From assembly GCA_965228265.1 (NCBI GenBank), contig OZ245804.1, positions 3,195,508 to 3,259,507 on the forward strand: a stretch of DNA of 64,000 nucleotides, in the 5' to 3' direction. The stretch is from GCA-2732755 sp965228265. GTDB taxonomy: Bacteria > Planctomycetota > Phycisphaerae > Phycisphaerales > UBA1924. Numbering within the stretch: the stretch's first letter is position 1; the number at the start of each line of letters is the position of its first letter. The position numbers and the translations under genes are program-made. Positions 54,723 through 63,373 of the stretch are shown here, in pieces. The notes below the pieces were generated by a model. It was given only the letters and a program-made list of their open reading frames with translations. It had not been told where the DNA came from and did no database searches.

Positions 54723-55703
54723 CTATCTCTTGAAGCCCGCGGTTCCCTCGAACAGCGCGCTGACCGATTCCTTGTGGTGCACCCGGTGGACCGCGTCCCC
54801 CAGGAGCTTGCTGACATCGAGCACCGTCAGCTTCTCGCCGAGCTCGTCCATCGCCCGCTGAGGCGGGATCGAGTTCGTCACGACGACCCGGCTGATCGGG
54901 CTCTTGCGGATCCGCTCGAACGCCTCGCCCACGAAGAGCCCGTGGCTGGCCGCGGTGATGACGTCCTTGGCCCCGTTCTCCATCACGACCTCGGCCGCGG
55001 CGCAGATCGTGCCCGCGGTCGAGATCATGTCGTCGACCATCAGGACCGTCTTGCCCTTGACGTCGCCGATGATGTGGCCCGTCTCGACCAGATCGCCCGA
55101 GAGGCGGCGTTTGTTGATGATCGCAAGGTCGCCGCCCAGCATGTTCGCAAAGCCCTCGGCGACCTTCACGTTGCCCACGTCCGGGCTCACCATGCACAGG
55201 TCGTTGAGCTCGTCGCGGTGCTCCTTGAAGTACTTGCTGAAGACGGGCGTCGCCGAGAGGTGATCGACGGGGATGTCGAAGAAGCCCTGGATCTGCGCCG
55301 CGTGCAGGTCGAGCGCGATGATGCGGTCGGCCTTGCCAGCCGTCAGCAGGTTCGCCACCAGCTTGGCGGTGATCGGCACACGCCCCTCGCTCTTGCGGTC
55401 CTGACGCGCGTAGCCGAAGTAAGGCAGCACGATCGTCACGTACTCGGCCGAGGCCCGGCGGAGACAGTCGAGGAAGATCAAGAGCTCCATGAGGTTGTCG
55501 TTCACGGGCATGCAGGTCGAGATCACGATGTAGCAGTCACGCCCCCGGACGTCCTCTTCGACCTTGAGCATCATCTCGCCGTCGGGGAAGACATGCGTGC
55601 GGGCCTCGCCCATCGGGATGTCCAGATGGTTGCACATCGACTCGGCAAGATCGCGCATGTGCCGACCGGCAAAGATCTTCAGCTTGTCCGCGTCCTGGTT
55701 CAT
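54723..55703 (-). CDS. prs: Ribose-phosphate pyrophosphokinase
   Basis: Predicted 326 residues from the ATG at 55703, with AAGGGGAC well placed upstream; an in-frame ATG at 55724 (inside the previous gene) is possible. It makes PRPP from ribose 5-phosphate and ATP for nucleotide, His and Trp synthesis. Seen: KIFAGRHMRDLAESM at the start, VFPDGEMMLKVEEDVRG, the Arg/Asp-rich LPYFGYARQDRKSEGRVPI, IIALDLHAAQIQGFFDIPVD (metal and ATP binding) and the PRPP loop VLMVDDMISTAGT. It follows the GlmU-like gene by 13 bases; that pair is common in bacteria. Confidence 0.96.
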   Translation of the reverse strand: MNQDADKLKIFAGRHMRDLAESMCNHLDIPMGEARTHVFPDGEMMLKVEEDVRGRDCYIVISTCMPVNDNLMELLIFLDCLRRASAEYVTIVLPYFGYARQDRKSEGRVPITAKLVANLLTAGKADRIIALDLHAAQIQGFFDIPVDHLSATPVFSKYFKEHRDELNDLCMVSPDVGNVKVAEGFANMLGGDLAIINKRRLSGDLVETGHIIGDVKGKTVLMVDDMISTAGTICAAAEVVMENGAKDVITAASHGLFVGEAFERIRKSPISRVVVTNSIPPQRAMDELGEKLTVLDVSKLLGDAVHRVHHKESVSALFEGTAGFKR

Positions 55704-55716
55704 GCTCGACGTCCCC

Positions 55717-56490
55717 TTAGCCATTGTCTGCAACGCTCCGGCGCGACCGGAAGATCGCGTCCACCTCGGCCAGCTGCGCCGGCGTGTTGATGCTCAGCAC
55801 GTCCTCGGGCGGGACAGCGTCGATCACTTCCACCCGCTTCCCGTCGGCCAGCAGGAGCTCGGGCACGTCGGTGACGTACTCCTCGCCGCTCTTGGCGTTG
55901 GGCGTGATACGTGCCAATCCGTCTTTCAGATCGCCCAAGCGGAAGCAGTAGTAGCTCGGGTTGATCTCGCGGATCGCACGCTCCTGGTCGGTCGCGTTGG
56001 CCTGCTCGACGATCTTCAGGAAGCGTCCAGCGTTGTCGCGGACGATCCTGCCGTAACCCGTCGGGTCTTCAACCACAGACGTCGCCATCGTCGCCGAGGC
56101 GTTCGTCTTGGTGTGCAGGTCGAGAATGGTCCGCAGCGTGTCGCTCCGGATGAGTGGGCCGTCGCCGCAGAGAATGAAGATGGGCGTCTCGTCGGGGAGC
56201 GATTCCACAGCGGGCAGTGCGCACTTCACCGCGTGCCCGGTCCCGTTCTGCTTGTCCTGCACGGCGAACTCAACGCGTCCCTCGTACGGCGCCAGCGCCT
56301 CGCGCACGAGGTTCTGCTTGTACCCCACCACCGCGACCGTGCGATCGCACCCGGCTTCGAGGCAGGCGTCCACGACCGCGCAAACCATGGGACGACCACC
56401 GATCGGATGGCAGACCTTGGGCAGGTCGGATTGCATCCGTGTGCCCTTGCCGGCGGCGAGAATGATCGCGATGGGTGCTGGTGTGCTCAC
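55717..56490 (-). CDS. GlmU-like nucleotidyltransferase (uridyltransferase domain only)
   Basis: Predicted 257 residues. The N-terminal nucleotide-binding signature LAAGKGTRMQSDLPKVCHPI and NGTGHAVKCALPA, FILCGDGPLI, GYGRIVRDNAGRFLKIVEQ, EEYVTDVPELL match the uridyltransferase half of GlmU (UDP-N-acetylglucosamine synthesis). The C-terminal left-handed beta-helix acetyltransferase half is missing: the protein ends with SRRSVADNG. Either a separate acetyltransferase exists elsewhere or this enzyme makes another NDP-sugar. It lies between the tRNA-Gln gene and prs on the same strand. Confidence 0.85.
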   Translation of the reverse strand: MSTPAPIAIILAAGKGTRMQSDLPKVCHPIGGRPMVCAVVDACLEAGCDRTVAVVGYKQNLVREALAPYEGRVEFAVQDKQNGTGHAVKCALPAVESLPDETPIFILCGDGPLIRSDTLRTILDLHTKTNASATMATSVVEDPTGYGRIVRDNAGRFLKIVEQANATDQERAIREINPSYYCFRLGDLKDGLARITPNAKSGEEYVTDVPELLLADGKRVEVIDAVPPEDVLSINTPAQLAEVDAIFRSRRSVADNG

Positions 56491-56536
56491 GGCGACGCGT
56501 TGAGCGACCGGCTCGTGATTCAGAAGAAATCGGAAG

Positions 56537-56608
56537 TAACCCGACCAGGACTCGAACCTGGACTAACAGTATCAAAAACTGTGGTGCTAACCATTACACT
56601 ATCGGGTC
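56537..56608 (-). tRNA. tRNA-Gln (anticodon TTG)
   Basis: Reading the minus strand, a 72-base cloverleaf forms: acceptor stem GACCCGA with TCGGGTT (one G-T pair), D arm containing TAATGGTTAG, anticodon arm ACAGT-TTTTGAT-ACTGT with anticodon TTG, and T arm CCAGG-TTCGAGT-CCTGG. The discriminator is A and CCA is not encoded. It decodes CAA (and CAG by wobble). It is upstream of the GlmU-like gene on the same strand. Confidence 0.96.
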
Positions 56609-56905
56609 AATTCGATGATCTTTGAATCGGCCGAGGCGGCCTGGCTCCTCCTGCAATGCGCGAGCATGGCTCACGCGGGTCCATCGGCTTGCGAGCCGAC
56701 GGCCCGATGCAGGGCGCCGGCCGCGGACTGGGCAGTCGCACTCACGACCACCGGGGCTGGACCTCGACCTTCCGCGGCTCTGCGGATATGAACCCGCTCA
56801 CCCGGCCGAGACCCATGGCCGCGCCTCGGCAATCGCCTCGTCACGGTCGGCCCTCTCTGATAGACAAGTCTAGGCCCCACCGGGGCTCAGCCAAGGCGGG
56901 CGGGC
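56609..56905. other. Non-coding gap before tRNA-Gln
   Basis: About 300 bases between the SWIM protein gene stop and the tRNA, both on the minus strand. It should contain the tRNA promoter. A 6-bp hairpin TCGGCT (56694-56699)/AGCCGA (56704-56709) is present. Open frames on both strands lack coding character; nothing else was recognised. Confidence 0.5.
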
Positions 56906-57880
56906 TCAGGATTCGTCGTCCTCGGTGCCCTCGGCTTCTCCTTCTCCGGGGTCAGCCGGATCGGGACCGTCCTCGCCGCCCTCGCGGGCCTGCTCCTGCG
57001 TGAGGATCTGCTCGCTCACCACGTCGTAACAGGTCGCCAGAAGGCCCACGAGCGGGAATCGGCTGCCCTCGAAGGGGCTCTGCCCGAGTCGGCGGAGCAG
57101 CGGATGGCTGACATCCGGCTTCTCTGGGGCCAGGTGCAGGTGCTCCAGACCCGAGGCCGGGTCCCAGAAGTGTTCCAAGCACTCCTCGAGCGGCTTGGCA
57201 GTAATCGTCTCTACCGCCTCGATGTGGGGGGAATAGACGGGTGCCGACCCGCCGCCCGAGCCGGGCAGCAGGCGAAGGTGCTTGAGCTGCTCGATCAGGT
57301 CTTCCCGCTCGATGCCCCGGAGCGAGAAGATCGTCCAGGGGTCCTGGGCGAGCCTGTCGGCGACGATCAGGGCCGCGCAGACCGAGTGCTTGCACCAGCC
57401 CAGTTCCGACTTCGGTTCCTCGCAGGAGCAGCTCGGCTTGACGTCCTTCTCGGTCAGCGGGAAGAGGTGCAAGCCGAGCGGGGCGAAGAGCTCGTCGATC
57501 GTGGTCGGAAGTTCGCCCGAGAGCAGCTTGGCGGTGTACCGGGCCTGCTGCGCCATTTCATTGATGACGCGGTCCCAGCTCTCGGTATTGAACGAATCGA
57601 GCTCGATCGAGACGCGGTAGGCCTTGGGCAGGCGTCCCTGGACGAGAGCCGCGACCTTGCCAGGCTCGATCTTGAGCGTGCGGGTCTGGCCCAGACGCGC
57701 GTACTCGAGCCCCTCGGCCTGGTCGTCTGTTGTCGCCCCGGCCTCGATCAGCCGGAGCCAACGCTGACCCGCCCAGCTCTCGCTCGCACGCTCGTTGGAC
57801 GGGACCTTGATCCCGGAACGAACCCGGCGGGGGTGCTTGGTTTTCTCTGGGGGCTTGCGTGGGAACTGCGGCTGCTGCAT
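56906..57880 (-). CDS. SWIM zinc-finger domain protein
   Basis: Predicted 324 residues starting MQQPQFPRKPPEKTKHPRRV. The SWIM motif C-x-C-x(n)-C-x-H is present near residue 150 in CSCEEPKSELGWCKHSVCAAL. Upstream, RTLKIEPGKVAALVQG and YRVSIELDSFNTESWDRVI match proteins found beside SNF2-family helicases in bacteria. The C-terminal about 40 residues are acidic. SWIM domains bind DNA or proteins. The likely partner, an SNF2 helicase, is encoded 900 bases away on the same strand with a sulfotransferase gene on the other strand between them. Confidence 0.88.
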   Translation of the reverse strand: MQQPQFPRKPPEKTKHPRRVRSGIKVPSNERASESWAGQRWLRLIEAGATTDDQAEGLEYARLGQTRTLKIEPGKVAALVQGRLPKAYRVSIELDSFNTESWDRVINEMAQQARYTAKLLSGELPTTIDELFAPLGLHLFPLTEKDVKPSCSCEEPKSELGWCKHSVCAALIVADRLAQDPWTIFSLRGIEREDLIEQLKHLRLLPGSGGGSAPVYSPHIEAVETITAKPLEECLEHFWDPASGLEHLHLAPEKPDVSHPLLRRLGQSPFEGSRFPLVGLLATCYDVVSEQILTQEQAREGGEDGPDPADPGEGEAEGTEDDES

Positions 57881-58030
57881 CGGCCTGTGGGTCTCCCTCC
57901 CGGCGTGGGTCCTTCCGGTGGACGCCTTTCTCGCGGGCCAGAATCAAGGGTTGGGCGCATAGGCGCGGATATCCACTGGCCGGCTCACTTTCATACCACA
58001 AGGACACGCGGCAGAGCCGATAGAACGATT
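57881..58030. promoter_or_regulatory. Divergent promoter region between SWIM protein and sulfotransferase genes
   Basis: These 150 bases separate two start codons that face away from each other, so both promoters should lie here. No clear -35/-10 pair was seen. An AT-richer patch occurs at about 57990-58030. Confidence 0.4.
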
Positions 58031-58798
58031 ATGGTTTCCCCCCACCCCTACGAAGGCCTCCCGCTGCTCGTTCTGACGGGCGTCGGCCGCAGCGGGACGA
58101 CGGCTCTCCGCAAAGCGCTTTCGACGCACCCTGCGATCATCTCCACGGGGCACGAGCACAACGTCGCTTTCGATGTGCTCGAATGCGCCAGACGCAACCG
58201 GACCGAAGGCAGCCGACGCTTCGCGATGCAGACGACCGACGAGGTCCACGATGCGCTCTTTCGCAGGCTCATCTACGACCTGGTTTTCCCGGAGCCTGCG
58301 CCCGCCCGCGAAGGGCAGTGTGTGATGCTCTTTACCAACCTCTTCCCGGAGACGGCGACCTACCTGACCGAAGCGCTGCCTACCACGCGTGTCGTGTGCC
58401 TTGTGCGCAACGGGGTCGAGGTCATCGCCTCGCGCATGAAGCACGAGCATTTCGGGAGCGATGACTTCGAGCGGCACTGCCACGTCTGGACAAACGCCGC
58501 GGCTATGAGCGACTGGTGCGCCGAGCGCAGCGATTCGATCGTCATCCGCTACGAACAGCTCAAAGCCGATCCCGTGAGCGTGTGCGACGAGATCGCCGAC
58601 CTGATGGGGATCGAGCCGAGCGCCGCACCCGGCGCGCACCTGCGGCAGCACACGTATCATCCGACGGATCACAGGGGGCCGGCATGGGCATCGTGGACCG
58701 ATGCGCACCGGTGCACGTTCGAGACGCTCTGCGGCGAAGCGATGCGGCAGCTCGGATATGACATCCCGTGGCTGAGCAAGGCCGCCCACGCGAGCTGA
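58031..58798 (+). CDS. Sulfotransferase family protein
   Basis: Predicted 255 residues starting MVSPHPYEGLPLLVLTGVGR; the frame is open far upstream but that part is antisense to the SWIM gene. The 5'-phosphosulfate loop GVGRSGTTALRKAL and the later 3'-phosphate site VVCLVRNGVEVIASRM are the two PAPS-binding motifs. FERHCHVWTNAAAMSDW and RYEQLKADPVSVCDEIADLMG follow as in the sulfotransferase 3-like family. It should transfer sulfate from PAPS to an unknown acceptor. It is on the strand opposite to its SWIM and SNF2 neighbours. Confidence 0.88.
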   Translation: MVSPHPYEGLPLLVLTGVGRSGTTALRKALSTHPAIISTGHEHNVAFDVLECARRNRTEGSRRFAMQTTDEVHDALFRRLIYDLVFPEPAPAREGQCVMLFTNLFPETATYLTEALPTTRVVCLVRNGVEVIASRMKHEHFGSDDFERHCHVWTNAAAMSDWCAERSDSIVIRYEQLKADPVSVCDEIADLMGIEPSAAPGAHLRQHTYHPTDHRGPAWASWTDAHRCTFETLCGEAMRQLGYDIPWLSKAAHAS

Positions 58799-58817
58799 GC
58801 AAACACGTCGATCCGGA

Positions 58818-61800
58818 TCAGACCTCGCCCACGGCGTCGCCGCGCAGAGTCAGCAGATCACGCAGCGCGTCCGTGTCGAGTTCGGTGAGCCACTGTTCAC
58901 CCGCGCCCACGATCTGCTCGGCGAGTTGGCTCTTGGTTTCGAGCATCTCGTCGATGCGCTCCTCGAGCGTGCCGCGGCAGACGAACTTGTGGACCTGCAC
59001 GGTCCGCATCTGCCCGATTCGGTACGCACGGTCGGTCGCCTGGTTCTCGACAGCGGGGTTCCACCAGCGGTCGAAGTGGAAGACGTGGTTCGCGGCTGTG
59101 AGGTTCAGACCGACACCACCGGCCCGGAGGCTGACGAGCATGATGGGGGTCGAGCCGTCACGCTTCTGGAACTCGTCGACGAGTTTCTGACGCTGAAGAC
59201 GCGGCGTGCCACCGTGGAGGAAGAGCACCTCGCGGTCGAGCGCGTGGCGCAGCGTCGAAGCGAGCAGGTATCCCATCTGGCGGAACTGGCTGAAGATGAG
59301 CGCCTGATCGCCCGCGGCGAGGATCTCGTCGAGCATCTCGATGAGGCGTGTCGTCTTGCCCGATCGCGCGGCAGACGGGGGCGTGGTCTGGCCCTTGACG
59401 ACTTCCTTGAGCGCCTGCGCGGGGTGGTTGCAGATCTGCTTGAGCTTGACGAGTGCCGAGAGCACGATGCCGCGGCGGCGGATGCCCTCGGTCGCGTCCA
59501 CGTCGGAGAGCATCTTCTTGACCGTCTGCTCGTACAGCTCGGCCTGCTCGTTCGTGAGGTAGCAGTACTCGCGGCTCTCGACCTTGGGCGGCAGATCCCC
59601 CACCACCTTCGGGTCGGACTTAAGGCGCCTGAGCACAAACGGACGCACGAGCGAGCGGAGCTGGATGCTCTTGGCGTCGTCGCGGTACTTCTCGATGGGC
59701 ACGGCGAACTTCTTGCGGAAGCCGCCGGGCGAGCCGAGGTAGCCCGGGTTCAGGAAGTCCATGATCGACCAGAGTTCGCTCAGTCGGTTCTCGACAGGCG
59801 TACCCGTCAGGGCGATGCGCGAGCGGGCGCGGATGCTCCGCACGGCCTGGGCCTGCTTGGCGGCGGGGTTCTTGATGAACTGCGCTTCGTCGAGCACCAG
59901 ACGCCCCCACTCGATCGCCGAGAGCAGGTCCTGGTCCCGGTTGGCCAGCGCGTAAGTTGTCACAACAAAGTCGGCCTTGGCGACGCGCGCGATGAACTCG
60001 TTGCCCGCCAGGCGGCCCGGGCCGTGGTGCACGACGACATCGAGCTGCGGGCAGAAGCGGTTGGTTTCGCGGACCCAGTTGCCCACGACCGAGGTCGGCA
60101 CGATGAGCAGCGTGGGCGGGACGCGGTCCTGCCCCTTGGCTTTGGCCTCCTGCCGCTCGCCCGCGAGGATCGCCAGGAGCTGGATGGTTTTACCCAGACC
60201 CATGTCGTCGGCGAGGCAGGCGCCGAAACCGAAGCGTTCGAGGAAGCTGAGCCATGAGTAGCCGCGGAGCTGGTACGGGCGGAGCGTGCCGTGGAAGTCG
60301 GTGGGCTGATCGAGGATGGGCAGCGCCTCACCCGCGGATGAGCCGCCGAAGACATCGGCGAGCCAGCCCGTGGTTTCGAGGCCGGTCACGTGCAGTCCGC
60401 TCGTGCGCGCGTCGGCACCAAAGGCCATGCGGATCGCCTCGCCCACGGACATCTCGCCGCCCGGGTTCTCGCGGATGAACTTGATCGCGGCTTCGACGTC
60501 CTCGGGACGGATCTCGACCCATTTGCCGTTGATCTGCACGAGCGGTGTCTTGCGCTCGGCGAGCTCCTCGAACTCCTTGAGCGTAAGCGTGACGTCCCCC
60601 ACCGCGATCTGCCACTGATAGCCGACGAGCGCATCGAGACCGAGCTTGGCAGCGCCCGCGACCGAGGGCGAGCCCGCTTCGATCGATTCGTCCATCGGGT
60701 CCGAATCGAGCAGCAGCTTGGCACCGAGGCGTGAGGTCGTCGAGCCGAACCAGCCCGGCTCGATCACGCCGAAACCCTGCTCACGTAGCAGCGGGCGGAT
60801 CTCGCGGAGGAACTCGTACGCCTCGTTCGTTTTCAGCTCGACGTCGACGGGCTCCGTCTCGTCGAGAGCTTTCTCAAGACGCTTGTAGAGTCGGCTGGCG
60901 CGTCCGAGCTCGGCCAGCAGCAACTCCTGCGGGCTGTCGAGGCGTCGGCCCTCGATGGTGACGGTCTCGCTCGAGAGCAGCCAGATATCCGCCGCGTCGA
61001 CGAGCACATCCTCGGCCCCGATCGGCTGGAGATGGAAACTCAGCGCCCACGTCGCGTCGGCGGGCTCAATGATCGCCGGACGCTCTTCGTCCTCGTCCTC
61101 GACCTTGCTCGGCAGCACCAGCGGCTCGTTGAGACGCAGGCACAGTCGCCACTCGGTGCTGGAACCACGCTCCTCGAGGCGACCGATCCAGCCACGCACA
61201 TCGCGGATCAGGGCGCGCCGGTCGGCGGGCTCGACGGTGTGACGATCACCGAGAAGCCCGAAGAGCCAGGCCACGCTCGGGTCGCTCGGGTCGCGTCCCT
61301 CGATCACCTCGGGCAGGTCGTCGTCGATGAGCGCCCGGCGGGCACCCGCGTCGACCAGAGCCGTCACCATGTCGTCGAAAATCCCCGCGGGGTCGTGCGA
61401 TCGCGCGTCCTCGACACTCCGGACGGCGGGCGGCATCGCTGAGACGAGCGTGCCCGCGTCCTCGGCGGACTGTTCATCGGCGAACCACGCCTGCCACGAG
61501 CCGTCGAGCTCGCCCGTCGAGCCCTGACGCAGCGCGGGCACAAACCGCTGCTGCGCGAGCAATCGGCGTGCGAATCGCGCGACCAATGAGAGGTAGTCGA
61601 CCGTGCGCCCGATGAGCATGCTCTCGTTCGCGTCGCTGTCGGCGAACTCCTGGAGTCGCTCGAGCAGCGCGGGCGTCTGCTCCGGGTCGACGGCGATCGA
61701 GTCCACCGTCACGCTTGAGAGCCCGTCGGCGCCCCGACCGGTCAACGCGATGCCCGCTGCGTGAGCCAGACGCGCACTGGGCAGCACCACGCCGCCCTGC

Positions 61801-62111
61801 GAAGGCACCTTGAGCTTCACGCTCGAGAGCTGAGGCTCGCTGCCCAGAAATTCTGTGAGCACGGACTGGAGTTCTTCGCACGAGAGCGCAAACGGGTGCG
61901 CGATGGTCTCGGTGTGGACCGCGATCTGCGTGGCGACGTCACCCTCCGCCTCGGGCTGGTCTTCAGGTTCGCTCTCGGGCTGATCAGCGTCGAGCGACTC
62001 GTCCTCGTCGTTGAGATCCTCGACGGGCGAAGCGAAGGCCGCGGCTCCGCGGGCGCTCTCTGCCCACAAGTGGAGCCTGCCTTCCGTCCACACACTCTGC
62101 AGTACGATCAT
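58818..62111 (-). CDS. SNF2-family DEAD/DEAH-box helicase
   Basis: Predicted 1097 residues. The N-terminal about 580 residues are bacterial-SNF2-associated and contain an acidic run early on. The Snf2 ATPase follows with motifs in order: DDMGLGKTIQLLA (Walker A), LLIVPTSVVGNW, VLDEAQFIKN (DEAQ box), LTGTPVENRLSELWSIMDFLNPG, then in the second lobe IFSQFRQMGYLL, VSLRAGGVGLNLTAANHV and DRWWNPAVENQATDRAYRIGQ. It should translocate on double-stranded DNA and remodel bound proteins. The SWIM protein gene in the same direction is a usual companion. Confidence 0.95.
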   Translation of the reverse strand: MIVLQSVWTEGRLHLWAESARGAAAFASPVEDLNDEDESLDADQPESEPEDQPEAEGDVATQIAVHTETIAHPFALSCEELQSVLTEFLGSEPQLSSVKLKVPSQGGVVLPSARLAHAAGIALTGRGADGLSSVTVDSIAVDPEQTPALLERLQEFADSDANESMLIGRTVDYLSLVARFARRLLAQQRFVPALRQGSTGELDGSWQAWFADEQSAEDAGTLVSAMPPAVRSVEDARSHDPAGIFDDMVTALVDAGARRALIDDDLPEVIEGRDPSDPSVAWLFGLLGDRHTVEPADRRALIRDVRGWIGRLEERGSSTEWRLCLRLNEPLVLPSKVEDEDEERPAIIEPADATWALSFHLQPIGAEDVLVDAADIWLLSSETVTIEGRRLDSPQELLLAELGRASRLYKRLEKALDETEPVDVELKTNEAYEFLREIRPLLREQGFGVIEPGWFGSTTSRLGAKLLLDSDPMDESIEAGSPSVAGAAKLGLDALVGYQWQIAVGDVTLTLKEFEELAERKTPLVQINGKWVEIRPEDVEAAIKFIRENPGGEMSVGEAIRMAFGADARTSGLHVTGLETTGWLADVFGGSSAGEALPILDQPTDFHGTLRPYQLRGYSWLSFLERFGFGACLADDMGLGKTIQLLAILAGERQEAKAKGQDRVPPTLLIVPTSVVGNWVRETNRFCPQLDVVVHHGPGRLAGNEFIARVAKADFVVTTYALANRDQDLLSAIEWGRLVLDEAQFIKNPAAKQAQAVRSIRARSRIALTGTPVENRLSELWSIMDFLNPGYLGSPGGFRKKFAVPIEKYRDDAKSIQLRSLVRPFVLRRLKSDPKVVGDLPPKVESREYCYLTNEQAELYEQTVKKMLSDVDATEGIRRRGIVLSALVKLKQICNHPAQALKEVVKGQTTPPSAARSGKTTRLIEMLDEILAAGDQALIFSQFRQMGYLLASTLRHALDREVLFLHGGTPRLQRQKLVDEFQKRDGSTPIMLVSLRAGGVGLNLTAANHVFHFDRWWNPAVENQATDRAYRIGQMRTVQVHKFVCRGTLEERIDEMLETKSQLAEQIVGAGEQWLTELDTDALRDLLTLRGDAVGEV

Positions 62112-62250
62112 CCGTGCGTATTCCTCTCGCCGACGTTCCTGCCGCCGGTCTGGATCGTAGGCCTTGCCCGGGCGAACGCTCCATGCGGGGTTTTACCGTG
62201 GCAGACCGGGCGCGTAGGCGTCATACTGCGAGGAATCGAAGGAGCAAGAC

Positions 62251-63195
62251 ATGGCAGCCGATCCGCAAGCGTTTCAAGCCTCCCGTCGCCAGGTGCTCGC
62301 CGCCGGCGCGGGTCTCGGAGCCGCACTGATGACCACCCCCGCCACCGCCCTGGCCTCGCTCGGCGGGCGTGAGCCCAGGTTCCGCGTGTCGCTCGCACAG
62401 TGGTCGCTGCACAAGCTGATCTACGCGGGCGAGATCGACAACCTCGACTTTGCCAAGGAAGCCAAAGACATGGGCTTCACCGCGATCGAGTACGTCAACG
62501 GCTTCTTCAAGGACAAGGCCAAAGACGACGCGTACATCGCCGACATGAACAAACGCGCTCAGGATCACGGGCTCAAGCAGCTGCTCATCATGTGCGACGG
62601 CGAGGGGAACCTGGGTGACCCGGACGACGCCAAACGCACGCAGGCGATCGACAACCACCGCAAGTGGCTCGACGTGGCAGCCAAGTTCGGGTGCCACTCG
62701 ATCCGCGTCAACGCCGCCAGCTCGGGCAGCTACGAAGAACAGCAGAAACTGGCCGCCGACGGGCTGAGCAGACTGACCGAGGTCGCGGCTCCTTACAAGC
62801 TCAACGTGATCGTCGAGAACCACGGCGGGCTCAGCTCCAACGGCAAGTGGCTCGCGGGCGTCATGAAGATGGTCGACAAACCCCGCTGCGGCACGCTGCC
62901 CGACTTCGGCAACTTCTGCTTCGACTGGAGCAAGGCCGACGACCCCGAGGCGTGGTACGACCGGTACCTGGGCGTCGAGGAGATGATGCCCTACGCCAAG
63001 GCTGTCAGCGCCAAGAGCCACGACTTTGACGAGAACGGCGAAGAGATCCACACGGACTACCACCGCATGGTCAAGATCGTGCTGGACGCGGGGTACGAGG
63101 GCTACATCGGCGTGGAGTACGAGGGCCAGAAACACCCACCGCGCGAGGGATGCATGCTCACCAAGAAGCTGCTCGAGAAGATCGCCAACGCATAA
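62251..63195 (+). CDS. Exported xylose isomerase-like TIM-barrel protein
   Basis: Predicted 314 residues. An S-R-R-Q-V-L-A-A-G leader with a hydrophobic stretch (GAGLGAALMTTPATALAS) indicates Tat export. The mature part is a sugar phosphate isomerase/epimerase (AP endonuclease 2-like) barrel: SLAQWSLHKL, MGFTAIEYVNGFF, VIVENHGGLSSNG with the metal-ligand Glu, LPDFGNFCFDW with Asp, SAKSHDFDENGEE and YIGVEYEG with the late Glu. Such exported isomerases are very common in Planctomycetes; substrates are mostly unknown. A dispersed repeat element follows the stop codon. Confidence 0.9.
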   Translation: MAADPQAFQASRRQVLAAGAGLGAALMTTPATALASLGGREPRFRVSLAQWSLHKLIYAGEIDNLDFAKEAKDMGFTAIEYVNGFFKDKAKDDAYIADMNKRAQDHGLKQLLIMCDGEGNLGDPDDAKRTQAIDNHRKWLDVAAKFGCHSIRVNAASSGSYEEQQKLAADGLSRLTEVAAPYKLNVIVENHGGLSSNGKWLAGVMKMVDKPRCGTLPDFGNFCFDWSKADDPEAWYDRYLGVEEMMPYAKAVSAKSHDFDENGEEIHTDYHRMVKIVLDAGYEGYIGVEYEGQKHPPREGCMLTKKLLEKIANA

Positions 63196-63206
63196 CACAG
63201 AACAGT

Positions 63207-63373
63207 AGTGGCGGAGGCTTCCAGCCTCCGCTGTGTGATCTTCCCTCCCCTGTCGCCGACGGGGGAGGTGTCTGCGCAGCAGACGGAGGGGGTCTGGTAA
63301 AGCTGGGCAGCGGGACGCCGCCCCCACCAATGACTATGAAGTCGGACTCCGGAGGCAGGAAGCCTCCGCCACT
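63207..63373. repeat. Long inverted-repeat element with inner hairpins
   Basis: The arm at 63207-63230 (beginning AGTGGCGGAGGCTTCC) pairs with 63350-63373 with one mismatch in 24. The first 18 bases of the arm match the element at 43705. The interior has further stems (CCTCCCC.../...GGGGGAGG; TCTGCGCAGCAGA) and the segment 63305-63328 that also occurs at 23511-23534. It ends on the stop codon of the next minus-strand gene, between convergent genes. Confidence 0.9.

Noticed and set aside
57104..58030. Upstream extension of the sulfotransferase frame
   Set aside because: The extension is antisense to the SWIM protein gene; the PAPS-binding loop begins just after the ATG at 58031.
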